64,000 bases of DNA from the NCBI RefSeq assembly GCF_026278245.1, contig NZ_CP111079.1, positions 4,416,501-4,480,500 of the forward strand. The letters run 5' to 3'. Position numbers and translations under genes: made by a program. Below are positions 36,677 through 44,756 of the stretch, piece after piece; within the stretch, counting starts at the first letter, position 1; every line of letters starts with the position of its first letter. Below the pieces are notes generated by a model. It saw nothing but the letters and a program-made list of their open reading frames with translations. It did no database searches and was not told the DNA's origin. The DNA is from Pontibacter kalidii (GTDB lineage: Bacteria > Bacteroidota > Bacteroidia > Cytophagales > Hymenobacteraceae).

Positions 36677-38338
36677 ATGGACAAGATGGAGCATGGTGAG
36701 GAAAAGAACAGCGTCCGGAATTCTTCATTCCAGATAAAGCTGCCCCTGTTTATAAGTCTGGCGCTGGTGGTGGGCCTGCTATTGGGGGCCACCATGTTCT
36801 CGCCATCCACCACGAACCCGCAGGGCACGGCCAAAGGGTACCTCAAGTTCCGCGACGTGCTCAGCTACATAGACCGTGACTACGTGGATACCGTGGATGT
36901 GGAGGAGCTCACAGATTACGCCATTACTAAGATGCTGGAAAAGCTGGACCCGCACACGGCCTACATTCCGGCCGACGAGCTAGCCATGGCACGCTCTTAC
37001 CTGGAGGGTGACTTTGAGGGCATCGGCGTGGAGTTTAACATCTTTAAGGACACCATTTACGTGATCACGCCGCTCAGCGGAGGCCCTTCAGAGGCGGCAG
37101 GCATACAAGCTGGCGATAAGATCATTAAAGTAGACGGGGAAACCGTGGCCGGCACCGGCATCAATAACGAGGGCGTGTTCAAGCGCCTGCGCGGGCCTAA
37201 AGGCACCAAAGTTGACCTTACCATCCAGCGCAACGCTCTCAAAAAACCGCTTAACTTCACTATTGAGCGCAGCAAGATTCCTACCCACTCGGTGGATGTG
37301 AGTTATATGGTGGATAACAAGACCGGTTATATTAAGGTGAGCCGCTTCTCGGCCCATACTTACGAGGAGTTTATGGAGGCCCTCTCCAGGCTGAAGGAGC
37401 AGGGCATGGAGCAACTGCTGCTCGACTTGCGCGGCAACCCCGGCGGCTACATGGACCACGCCATCCGTATGGCCGATGAGTTTGTTGCCGGCGAGAAGAT
37501 GATCGTGTACACCGACGGCAAGGGCAACCGTTACGATTCCAGAACCTTTGCCCAGCGCAAAGGCGCTTTTGAACAGGGGCCGCTGGTGGTGCTGCTGGAT
37601 GAGGGGAGCGCCTCCGCCTCCGAGATTGTGGCCGGTGCCCTGCAGGACAACGACCGTGCCCTGATCGTGGGCCGTCGCTCCTTTGGCAAGGGCCTGGTGC
37701 AGATGCCGATCCCGCTCAACGACGGCTCTGAGCTGCGCCTGACCATTTCGCGCTACTACACGCCAAGCGGCCGCTCCATCCAGAAGCCTTATACGGGAAA
37801 TACCGAGGACTATGAAAAGGATATTCTGAACCGCTTTGAGAACGGCGAGTATTTCCACCCGGACAGCAGCCTGTTTGTAGACTCGCTGAAGTATAAAACG
37901 CTGGGCGGCCGGGCTGTGTATGGCGGCGGCGGCATTATGCCGGATGTTTTCGTGCCGCGCGATACCACCGAGCTGTCGGAGTACCTGAGCCAGCTGTATA
38001 ACAAGAACGTGATCCGGGAGTATAGTCTGAACTATTACCAGAAGCATAAGAAAGAGCTGGAGAAAATGCCGTTCGAGAAGTTTAACAAGAGCTTTGAGGT
38101 AACCGATAAGATGCTGCAGGAGGTGGTGCAAACGGCCACGGCTGCCGGCGTGGAATATAACGAGGCACAGTTTAAGCGCTCCGGCAACCTACTGCGCAAC
38201 CACCTGAAAGCCTTTATAGGCCGCAGCGTGTACGGCAACGAGGGCTTCTTCCCAGTGCTGCACCAGTCGGATGAGGAGTTTCAGCAGGGGCTAAGGCACT
38301 TTAGCCGCGCCCAAAGCCTGGCGTCAGGAAGTATGTAG
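36677..38338 (+). CDS. S41-family C-terminal processing peptidase (CtpA-like)
   Basis: A 553-residue envelope protease with an N-terminal membrane anchor (about 20-40, LPLFISLALVVGLLLGATMF), a PDZ domain (about 95-175, with GIQAGDKIIKVDGETVAG), and the S41 catalytic core. The nucleophile Ser lies in DEGSASASEIVAGAL and the Lys in SFGKGLVQ. A C-terminal helical extension follows (about 440-553). The ATG at 36677 is preferred over the TTG at 36629. Likely periplasmic tail-specific protease. Confidence 0.94.
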   Translation: MDKMEHGEEKNSVRNSSFQIKLPLFISLALVVGLLLGATMFSPSTTNPQGTAKGYLKFRDVLSYIDRDYVDTVDVEELTDYAITKMLEKLDPHTAYIPADELAMARSYLEGDFEGIGVEFNIFKDTIYVITPLSGGPSEAAGIQAGDKIIKVDGETVAGTGINNEGVFKRLRGPKGTKVDLTIQRNALKKPLNFTIERSKIPTHSVDVSYMVDNKTGYIKVSRFSAHTYEEFMEALSRLKEQGMEQLLLDLRGNPGGYMDHAIRMADEFVAGEKMIVYTDGKGNRYDSRTFAQRKGAFEQGPLVVLLDEGSASASEIVAGALQDNDRALIVGRRSFGKGLVQMPIPLNDGSELRLTISRYYTPSGRSIQKPYTGNTEDYEKDILNRFENGEYFHPDSSLFVDSLKYKTLGGRAVYGGGGIMPDVFVPRDTTELSEYLSQLYNKNVIREYSLNYYQKHKKELEKMPFEKFNKSFEVTDKMLQEVVQTATAAGVEYNEAQFKRSGNLLRNHLKAFIGRSVYGNEGFFPVLHQSDEEFQQGLRHFSRAQSLASGSM

Positions 38339-38344
38339 CGTTAG

Positions 38345-38621
38345 CGTATCTCGTAGCACGTATCAGGTAGCACGACTTTTTGAGAAAGGACTTGGTGACA
38401 TAAGACTCAGTAACAAGGGACTGTTTGACATAAGACAAAGGACTTTTTTGATGGTTTGCCCCACTACCCCTTTTAAAGAGCGGCTACCTGGCAAGTATAA
38501 CTCCCCTTCCGGGAGGGGTAGGGGAGATGATTACCATATTCGAGAGGTCCTTTGTCAAGCGGTCTTTTGTCTAATTGTCATAAAACAGAGTCGTGCTACC
38601 TGATACGTGCTACGAGATACG
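38345..38621. repeat. 33-bp inverted repeats bounding a 211-bp spacer
   Basis: CGTATCTCGTAGCACGTATC... at 38345-38377 is repeated perfectly in inverse orientation at 38589-38621. Inside are further inverted words (GACAAAGGAC and GTCCTTTGTC) and a CCCCTTCCGGGAGGGG module (38504-38521). The overall layout looks like a small non-autonomous inverted-repeat element. It fills the gap between the S41 protease and hmgA. Confidence 0.75.
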
Positions 38622-38654
38622 AATAATACAGTGTCACCTTAAAAACTAATCCAT

Positions 38655-39860
38655 ATGCCTTTTTACTATAAACTTGGGGAGATACCGCACAAGCGGCATA
38701 CGCAGTTCCGGCAACCCGACGGCAGCCTCTATGCCGAGCAATTGGTGGGCACACTGGGCTTCAGCGGTGTTTCGTCGCTGCTCTACCACATTAACCCGCC
38801 CACGCAGATCAGCCGCCTTGGGGAGCCAAGGACATATGCGCCCAAGCGGGCAGAGGGCGTGAAACTGGCGCCGCAGCACCTGCGCACCGTAGAGGTAAAC
38901 GCCACCGGCCCCGACTACCTGAGCGCGCGCAAAACCATGCTTTTTAACAATGATGTAGCCATCAGCCTCTGCAACCCATCGGAGCACGAGATGGACTACT
39001 ACTATAAAAACGGGCAGGCCGACGAAGTAGTGTTTGTACACGACGGCACCGGCGATTTACTTACTCAGATGGGCCGCATCCCGTTTGGCCCCGGCGATTA
39101 TCTGGTTATCCCGCGCACGGTTATCCACAAGTTCCGCTTCGATAAAAGCGAGCGGCAGGTGCGGTTGCTGGTAGTCGAGTCGTTCAGCCCGGTAGAGACG
39201 CCGCGCCGCTACCGCAACCACTTCGGCCAGCTGCTGGAGCACGCACCGTTCTGCGAGCGCGACATGCGCCCACCCGTGGAACTGATCACCGAAACCGAGA
39301 AAGGCGAGTACCTGGTGCAGGTGAAGAAGGAGGGGGAGCTGCATCAATTCTACTATAACTCCAGCCCGTTTGACGCCGTGGGCTGGGATGGCTACTTTTA
39401 CCCCTATGCCTTTAACATCAAGGATTTTGAGCCGATAACAGGCCGCATTCATCAGCCGCCGCCCGTGCACCAGAACTTTGAGGCGCACAACTTCGTGATC
39501 TGCTCCTTTGTGCCGCGTCTCTTCGACTACCACCCGCTGTCCATCCCGGCGCCCTACAACCACTCCAACGTAGACTCCGACGAGGTGCTCTACTATGTGG
39601 AGGGCAACTTTATGAGCCGCAAGGGCGTGGACCGTGGGTCGTTCACCATTCACCCCGGCGGCATCCCGCACGGCCCGCACCCCGGCACGGTGGAGGCAAG
39701 TATAGGCAAGAAGGAAACAGAGGAGTATGCCGTGATGATCGACACCTTTAAGCCGCTGCACCTGACCGTGGACGCGCTGCCCTACTTGGACGAAAAGTAC
39801 CCGATGAGCTGGAACGAAGACAGCGACGGCAAAGTGCGCAAAGGCGATATGTTTGACTAA
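38655..39860 (+). CDS. hmgA: Homogentisate 1,2-dioxygenase
   Basis: A 401-residue non-haem iron enzyme that opens the aromatic ring of homogentisate in tyrosine and phenylalanine breakdown. Recognised by MPFYYKLGEIPHKRHTQFR, the cupin core with HNFVICSFVPRLFDYHP and SDEVLYYVEGNF, and FTIHPGGIPHGPHPG, which supply the iron ligands (His/Glu/His). The length is somewhat shorter than the human enzyme and usual for bacterial versions. No fumarylacetoacetase or HPD gene is adjacent. Confidence 0.95.
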   Translation: MPFYYKLGEIPHKRHTQFRQPDGSLYAEQLVGTLGFSGVSSLLYHINPPTQISRLGEPRTYAPKRAEGVKLAPQHLRTVEVNATGPDYLSARKTMLFNNDVAISLCNPSEHEMDYYYKNGQADEVVFVHDGTGDLLTQMGRIPFGPGDYLVIPRTVIHKFRFDKSERQVRLLVVESFSPVETPRRYRNHFGQLLEHAPFCERDMRPPVELITETEKGEYLVQVKKEGELHQFYYNSSPFDAVGWDGYFYPYAFNIKDFEPITGRIHQPPPVHQNFEAHNFVICSFVPRLFDYHPLSIPAPYNHSNVDSDEVLYYVEGNFMSRKGVDRGSFTIHPGGIPHGPHPGTVEASIGKKETEEYAVMIDTFKPLHLTVDALPYLDEKYPMSWNEDSDGKVRKGDMFD

Positions 39861-39878
39861 ACTGCTTCATGTTTTGTA

Positions 39879-39934
39879 ACTTGCGGCGGGTAAGGCGGGC
39901 TTCGGGCTCCGACTTACCCGCCGCAAGTGTTTTA
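39879..39934 (+). terminator. hmgA terminator
   Basis: Perfect 16-bp stem ACTTGCGGCGGGTAAG / CTTACCCGCCGCAAGT (39879-39894, 39913-39928), then TGTTTT. Confidence 0.9.
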
Positions 39935-39950
39935 AAACCCTTTATTTTAC

Positions 39951-40487
39951 ATGACATTGATGAAAAGAATGATGCTGATGGTCGTGCTGCTGCTTGCCGT
40001 AGTAGCCAGTGCCTGCGAGAAGATCGATGATCTGCTTACTTTTTACATCGAAGAAGAAGAGACTTTTACCATTGAGTCTGGATTTCCTTTGGGGGCGCTT
40101 ATTCCGGCTACGCCGTTTACCATCACCACAAACTCAGAGGAAACGTTTAAAAACAATAAGACCCGTGCCGAGCTGGTAAAGAATGTAAGCCTGAACAGGT
40201 TAGAGCTGACCATAGCGGCACCTAAAAACCAGAACTTTGACTTCCTGAAGCGCATCGAACTGTACATTTCCAGCGAAAAGCAGCCGGAGGTGAAAATTGC
40301 CTACCTCGACGAGGTGCCGGCAGGAAGTAATGTGCTGAAGCTGAAATCGACCAATGCCAAGCTCGACGAATACATCAAAGGGGACAATTATACTATCCGG
40401 ACCAAGGCCGAGATCTCGAAGCCGGTAACGGAAGACATTACCATTAAAGCTGATATGCGATTTAAAGTAACCGCAGATCCTTTATAA
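39951..40487 (+). CDS. Predicted lipoprotein, unknown family
   Basis: A 178-residue protein with a signal peptide (MLMVVLLLAVV, lipobox ASAC at about residue 22) followed by a beta-rich domain. The domain holds IEEEETFTIESGFPLG and ends EDITIKADMRFKVTADPL. I do not recognise a family; the strand pattern suggests an immunoglobulin-like or jelly-roll surface domain. An ATG at 39960 would also give a proper signal peptide. The GroES-like gene follows almost immediately, so they may be co-transcribed. Confidence 0.65.
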   Translation: MTLMKRMMLMVVLLLAVVASACEKIDDLLTFYIEEEETFTIESGFPLGALIPATPFTITTNSEETFKNNKTRAELVKNVSLNRLELTIAAPKNQNFDFLKRIELYISSEKQPEVKIAYLDEVPAGSNVLKLKSTNAKLDEYIKGDNYTIRTKAEISKPVTEDITIKADMRFKVTADPL

Positions 40488-40503
40488 GATGCATACAATA
40501 CAA

Positions 40504-40881
40504 ATGAGAATTTCAGAGGATAACAAGTTAGAAAAGATCATCATTGTAGGTGACCGCGTGCTGATAAAGCCGAAAATGGCCAGCGACCAGACCAAGAGCG
40601 GCCTGTACTTGCCGCCGGGCGTGCAGGCAAAGGAGAAGGTGCAGGAGGGCTATATCATGCGGGTTGGTCCCGGCTACCCGATCCCCGCCGACTTTGGCTA
40701 CGATGAGGATACGTGGGGGCAGGAGGAGGAAGAGGTGCGCTACATCCCGCTTCAGGCGAAAGAGGGCGACCTGGCCATCTACCTGCAGCGCGACGCCATC
40801 GAGATCAACTACCTCGGCGAGAAATACTTTATCGTGCCACAGTCGGCCGTGCTGATGCTGGTGCGGGAGGAGGACCTGTAA
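40504..40881 (+). CDS. GroES-like co-chaperone family protein
   Basis: A 125-residue cpn10-fold protein: IIIVGDRVLIKPK, then SGLYLPPG, a mobile-loop-like stretch and EGYIMRVGPGYPIP, with an acidic insertion (about 65-77) and the C-terminal GDLAIYLQRDAIEINYLGEKYFIVPQSAVL. It is a divergent paralogue of GroES common in Bacteroidota. No groEL lies next to it. The ATG at 40504 is preferred over 40489 because it gives the usual short N-terminus; both are in frame. Confidence 0.8.
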   Translation: MRISEDNKLEKIIIVGDRVLIKPKMASDQTKSGLYLPPGVQAKEKVQEGYIMRVGPGYPIPADFGYDEDTWGQEEEEVRYIPLQAKEGDLAIYLQRDAIEINYLGEKYFIVPQSAVLMLVREEDL

Positions 40882-41341
40882 CCCGTATTTGAAGGGGGAG
40901 TTTATACTCCGCTGAAGTATACTTGCCTCAAGGTTATACTTTAAAACACGAAGCCCGGGCTTTCTTAGCTCGGGCTTCGTCTGTTTCATACTTGTTGTGT
41001 GAACGTCTTCGCTTGTGTCCTGCTATTTCCTGGCCCTCCCCAGGCCAGTTGAGTCAGAGACTCAACAATACAGCAAGTCACGAGTCTGGAGACTCGCGCC
41101 AGGAAGCCTATTGACAAATTTTCCTCCTCGGTGCAGTGCCTTTTCATCCCCTAATTGCTGGCGCGGGTTTGCAACCCGTGCCTTGTTATGAGGTCGGATT
41201 TGTAATCCGACTGGGCCGCAGGCCCAACGACAGCCGGTCATGAGTGTGGACGCCCGCGCTATAATAGCGTGTTTACCAGAATGAAACAATCCTGCTTAAT
41301 CGATAGGGTAACGGCAGCCTAATCGGACCTAGTTTACTTCA
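40882..41341. repeat. Spacer with paired-palindrome modules (block 5)
   Basis: 460 bases. After a terminator (40948-40980) come two paired-palindrome modules. One is around 41043-41106 (GTTGAGTCAGAGACTCAAC, CGAGTCTGGAGACTCGCGCCAG). The other is around 41158-41228 (CTGGCGCGGGTTTGCAACC, GTCGGATTTGTAATCCGAC). The core module seen in the larger blocks is absent here. No gene. Confidence 0.7.
40948..40980 (+). terminator. Terminator after GroES-like gene
   Basis: ACGAAGCCCG (40948-40957) pairs with CGGGCTTCGT (40971-40980); the T tail is weak. Confidence 0.65.
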
Positions 41342-41890
41342 CTACTCCAGCGGTTTCGTCAAATCAAAATCTGCCTGGAAGCGGAGCTGGTTGTCGCGCT
41401 TGAGGATGTAGCTGAACGTTTTGCCGTCGGGGCTGAGGGCGAGCGTCCACTCGTTGGTAGCGGCGGCCGGCAGGAGCTCTGCCGTAAAAGCATCCGCCGG
41501 GAAGCGCTGTTCCGCTTCTGTGGGTGCGGTAGAAGCTATGCCGCCATACATGGTAACCTCGTCCGGGGTGCCGTCTTCATGGCGGTGGTCGTGCTTCAGT
41601 TGCAGTCCTTCGGCCGTTTTGCTGATCACCCAAGTTCTGGATTTATCCTCGCCCACCCAAAACGGAATGCGGAGGGTGGAGTCGGAGCAGGTCTGCACGA
41701 TCATGGTAAGGGGCGCACCGGCAAAGGGATCCTTGCCATCGGCCGGGAAGATCACCTTTCCGCTGAACGATTGGCCGCAAAGGCTGCCCATACTTTGGTA
41801 GAACGACTGCTGCGGTATGTCGGATTGGTGCTGCGGCCTAGTGCAGGCTGCTATCCACAGCAGACAAATAAGTAAAGAGAGGTGCTTCAT
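41342..41890 (-). CDS. Predicted lipoprotein, unknown function
   Basis: A 182-residue secreted protein with signal peptide LSLLICLLWIAAC (lipobox Cys16). The mature part contains SMGSLCGQSFSGKVIFPADGK, DKSRTWVISK, LKHDHRHEDGTPDEVTMYGG and a C-terminal beta stretch. Proteins with this SLCG...GKV opening and HDHRHEDG core are conserved but uncharacterised in Bacteroidota and Proteobacteria. Single gene. Confidence 0.72.
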   Translation of the reverse strand: MKHLSLLICLLWIAACTRPQHQSDIPQQSFYQSMGSLCGQSFSGKVIFPADGKDPFAGAPLTMIVQTCSDSTLRIPFWVGEDKSRTWVISKTAEGLQLKHDHRHEDGTPDEVTMYGGIASTAPTEAEQRFPADAFTAELLPAAATNEWTLALSPDGKTFSYILKRDNQLRFQADFDLTKPLE

Positions 41891-42188
41891 GTAAGCAAAG
41901 TATAAAATAAATCTCTATATGGCTATATTTATACTTTGATATAGCCTACAAATGATTAAAATTGCTGTTTCTTACGGACCAGCAGGCGTGGTGACAGGAC
42001 AAAACCTTACTAGAGCGGGGCAGCCGGTGCGGTTATAACGGCAGTGCACAGCAGAGCAGCGGGAGGAGAGTCTTAGAATTGAACTTTGCTAAAATATAAG
42101 TTTACCTGAAAGCAACGTCTGTTGCTGCTTCACCATCTTTTAAGAAAGATTGCTTAGCTAAACCAGATCTGTCCTACATCACCAAACT

Positions 42189-44696
42189 ATGAAGCTAAAG
42201 TTACTGCTGTCTCTTGCATCGTTCATACTTTACTTAACCTGTAGTGCCCAGGAGCAGAAGCAGGGGCAAAAGAAGTATAACTATCCTCAAAAAACCTTGC
42301 AGGCGCTTCGCGTGGACCAAACGCTGAAAATAGACGGCGTGCTGGACGAGCCAGTGTGGCAGCAGGCAGATATCGCCACGCAGTTCATCAAAAACAGGCC
42401 CAACCCAGGGCCCCTGGAGAAACACCCGACCGAGGTGCGCATCCTCTACGACGATGCCGCCATCTATGTAGGGGCCGTCATGCACGACGTGTCGCAGGAT
42501 TCTATCTTCCAGGAGCTGGGCCGCCGCGATGACCTGGGCAACACAGACTTTTTCGGTATTTTTCTCGATACCTATCTGGATGAAATAAATGGCTTTGGCT
42601 TTCTGCTGACGCCAGCCGGCGTACAGCTCGATGCCCGCTACTCTTCCAACGGCGAAGACTGGAGCTGGAATGCGGTGTGGGAGAGTAGCACCAAGCTGAA
42701 CGAAACGAGCTGGGTTGCCGAGATGAAAATTCCATACTCCGCCATCCGCTTTAGCAGCAAGCCTGTGCAGGTATGGGGGCTAAATTTCATGCGCAACCGG
42801 CAGTCGACGCGCGAGGGTTACTTCTGGAATTACGTAGACCCAGCCAAAGACGGCTTTGCCAACCAATGGGGCCGGCTGGAGGGGCTGCGCAACATTGAGG
42901 CCCCGCTGCGCCTGTCGTTCACGCCATACGTTTCGGCCTATATGGAGCGCTACCCCGTGGCACAGGAAAAGCCCGGAGCGTCTTCGCATGCCCACAACTT
43001 CAACTTTGGTGGCGGCATGGACCTGAAGTACGGCATAAGCGACGCCTTTACGCTGGACATGACGCTGGTGCCGGATTTCAGCCAGGTGCAGTCTGATAAC
43101 CGCGTGCTGAACCTATCGCCGTTTGAGCAGCAGTTCAGCGAGAACAGGCCGTTTTTTCTGGAAGGGACGGAGCTGTTTAACAAAGGCGATTTTTTCTACT
43201 CCCGCCGTATCGGGGGCAGGCCCGTTAACTCCGGGGTTATTTACGACGATGCCTACAGTGCGTATGAGGTAGTAGAGAGTCCAAGCGAAACCAAGATGAT
43301 CAATGGCACCAAGATTTCCGGCCGCACGGAGTCTGGTTTGGGCATCGGAATCTTTAATGCGGTGGTAGGGGAGCAATACGCCGAGCTGGTAGACAAAGAA
43401 GGGAACCGGATAAAACTGAAGACGCAGCCGCTCACCAACTACAACATCGCCGTTTTCGATCAGTCGCTTAAAAACAACTCCTATGTTACGCTGGTGAACA
43501 CGAACGTGATGCGCCAAGGCTCCACCTACGATGCCAACCTGACGGGCCTACTCTTCAGGATAGCCAACAAAGGAAACAAGTACGCCATTGACGGCAAGGG
43601 CGCCCTGAGCCAGCAGTTTCACCCGGACGACACGGAACGGGGCTACATGTACCGGGTGGGGGCGGGTAAAGTGAGCGGTAATTTTCAGTTCAACGCATCG
43701 CATGTGCTGTACTCAGACAAGTATAACCCAAATGACCTGGGCATCCTGTTCACGAACAATTCATCGGCGCAGGAAGTTAGCTTCTCCTATAACTTCTACG
43801 ACCCTTTCTGGAAGCTGCTGAACCTGTATACTACCGTAGGGGCTTTGTATGAGCGGCGCTTTCAGCCCAACAAGTTTCAGAACTTCGTTGTCTACAGCAA
43901 CGTGAACGGCACCTTCAAGAACTTCACAAGCGCGGGGCTGCAAATCAACCTGGAGCCCATCGTGACTTACGACTTCTTTGAGCCTCGCCTGAACGGAAGG
44001 GTGTATGCTTTTCCGGTAAACTATACCGTTGGCGGTTGGATGTCTACAGATTACCGCAAGCGTTTTGCCCTGGACCTCGAAATGACCTACCGCACGTTTG
44101 ACGAGCACCAGCGCCGTAACTTCAGCTATGGCATCTCGCCGCGTTTTAGAGTGAGCAATCAGCTTAGCTTTACCTATAGCTTTGAGTCAGGCAACAGGTA
44201 TGATGACATGGGGTTCGTAAACATTGTCCGATATAAAGACGATAAGGGAAGCGAGTGGAAAGATCCGGATGTGGTTTTTGGCTTACGCGAGGTGCGATCG
44301 ATCTACAACAGCCTCTCGGGTAGCTATGTCTTTAATAACCGGATGTCGCTGGGCTTGCGGGTGTGGCATAACTGGAGCAAAGTAAACCACGACCGCTACT
44401 TTAAGTTACTCCAAAACGGTGCACTGGAGCCGTATCAGTATACACCGGAAAAATCGCCGGATGTGAACTATAATTCCTTTAACCTGGATATGGTGTACTC
44501 CTGGTGGTTTGCTCCGGGCAGCGAGATTAGCATTGTCTGGAAAAACGCCTTTGAGGAGCAGGTAAACCTGGTAGAACCGTACTACTTCAACAACTTCTCC
44601 CATACCCTCCGCTCCCCGCAGAGCAGTATTTTTTCAGTTAAAGTACTCTATTATTTAGACTACCTGACGCTGAAGCGGAAGCTTGCAAAATCATAG
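42189..44696 (+). CDS. DUF5916 outer-membrane protein with CBM9-like domain
   Basis: An 835-residue exported protein: signal peptide (about 1-20, ending SAQE), then a carbohydrate-binding family 9-like domain (about 38-200, LKIDGVLDEPVWQQAD and VRILYDDAAIYVGAVMHD). The DUF5916 region follows to the end, with repeated beta-strands consistent with an outer-membrane barrel (LVPDFSQVQSDN, FSENRPFFLEGTELF). Ligand unknown. Terminator at 44708-44745 shared with the convergent subtilase. Confidence 0.9.
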   Translation: MKLKLLLSLASFILYLTCSAQEQKQGQKKYNYPQKTLQALRVDQTLKIDGVLDEPVWQQADIATQFIKNRPNPGPLEKHPTEVRILYDDAAIYVGAVMHDVSQDSIFQELGRRDDLGNTDFFGIFLDTYLDEINGFGFLLTPAGVQLDARYSSNGEDWSWNAVWESSTKLNETSWVAEMKIPYSAIRFSSKPVQVWGLNFMRNRQSTREGYFWNYVDPAKDGFANQWGRLEGLRNIEAPLRLSFTPYVSAYMERYPVAQEKPGASSHAHNFNFGGGMDLKYGISDAFTLDMTLVPDFSQVQSDNRVLNLSPFEQQFSENRPFFLEGTELFNKGDFFYSRRIGGRPVNSGVIYDDAYSAYEVVESPSETKMINGTKISGRTESGLGIGIFNAVVGEQYAELVDKEGNRIKLKTQPLTNYNIAVFDQSLKNNSYVTLVNTNVMRQGSTYDANLTGLLFRIANKGNKYAIDGKGALSQQFHPDDTERGYMYRVGAGKVSGNFQFNASHVLYSDKYNPNDLGILFTNNSSAQEVSFSYNFYDPFWKLLNLYTTVGALYERRFQPNKFQNFVVYSNVNGTFKNFTSAGLQINLEPIVTYDFFEPRLNGRVYAFPVNYTVGGWMSTDYRKRFALDLEMTYRTFDEHQRRNFSYGISPRFRVSNQLSFTYSFESGNRYDDMGFVNIVRYKDDKGSEWKDPDVVFGLREVRSIYNSLSGSYVFNNRMSLGLRVWHNWSKVNHDRYFKLLQNGALEPYQYTPEKSPDVNYNSFNLDMVYSWWFAPGSEISIVWKNAFEEQVNLVEPYYFNNFSHTLRSPQSSIFSVKVLYYLDYLTLKRKLAKS

Positions 44697-44707
44697 CTTA
44701 ACATACA

Positions 44708-44745
44708 TAAAGAGAGGCGGCACTTGTTGCTGCCGCCTCTCTTTA
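44708..44745. terminator. Bidirectional terminator
   Basis: TAAAGAGAGGCGGCA (44708-44722) pairs with TGCCGCCTCTCTTTA (44731-44745), 8-base loop, between convergent genes. Confidence 0.9.
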
Positions 44746-44756
44746 TATTTAAATAA

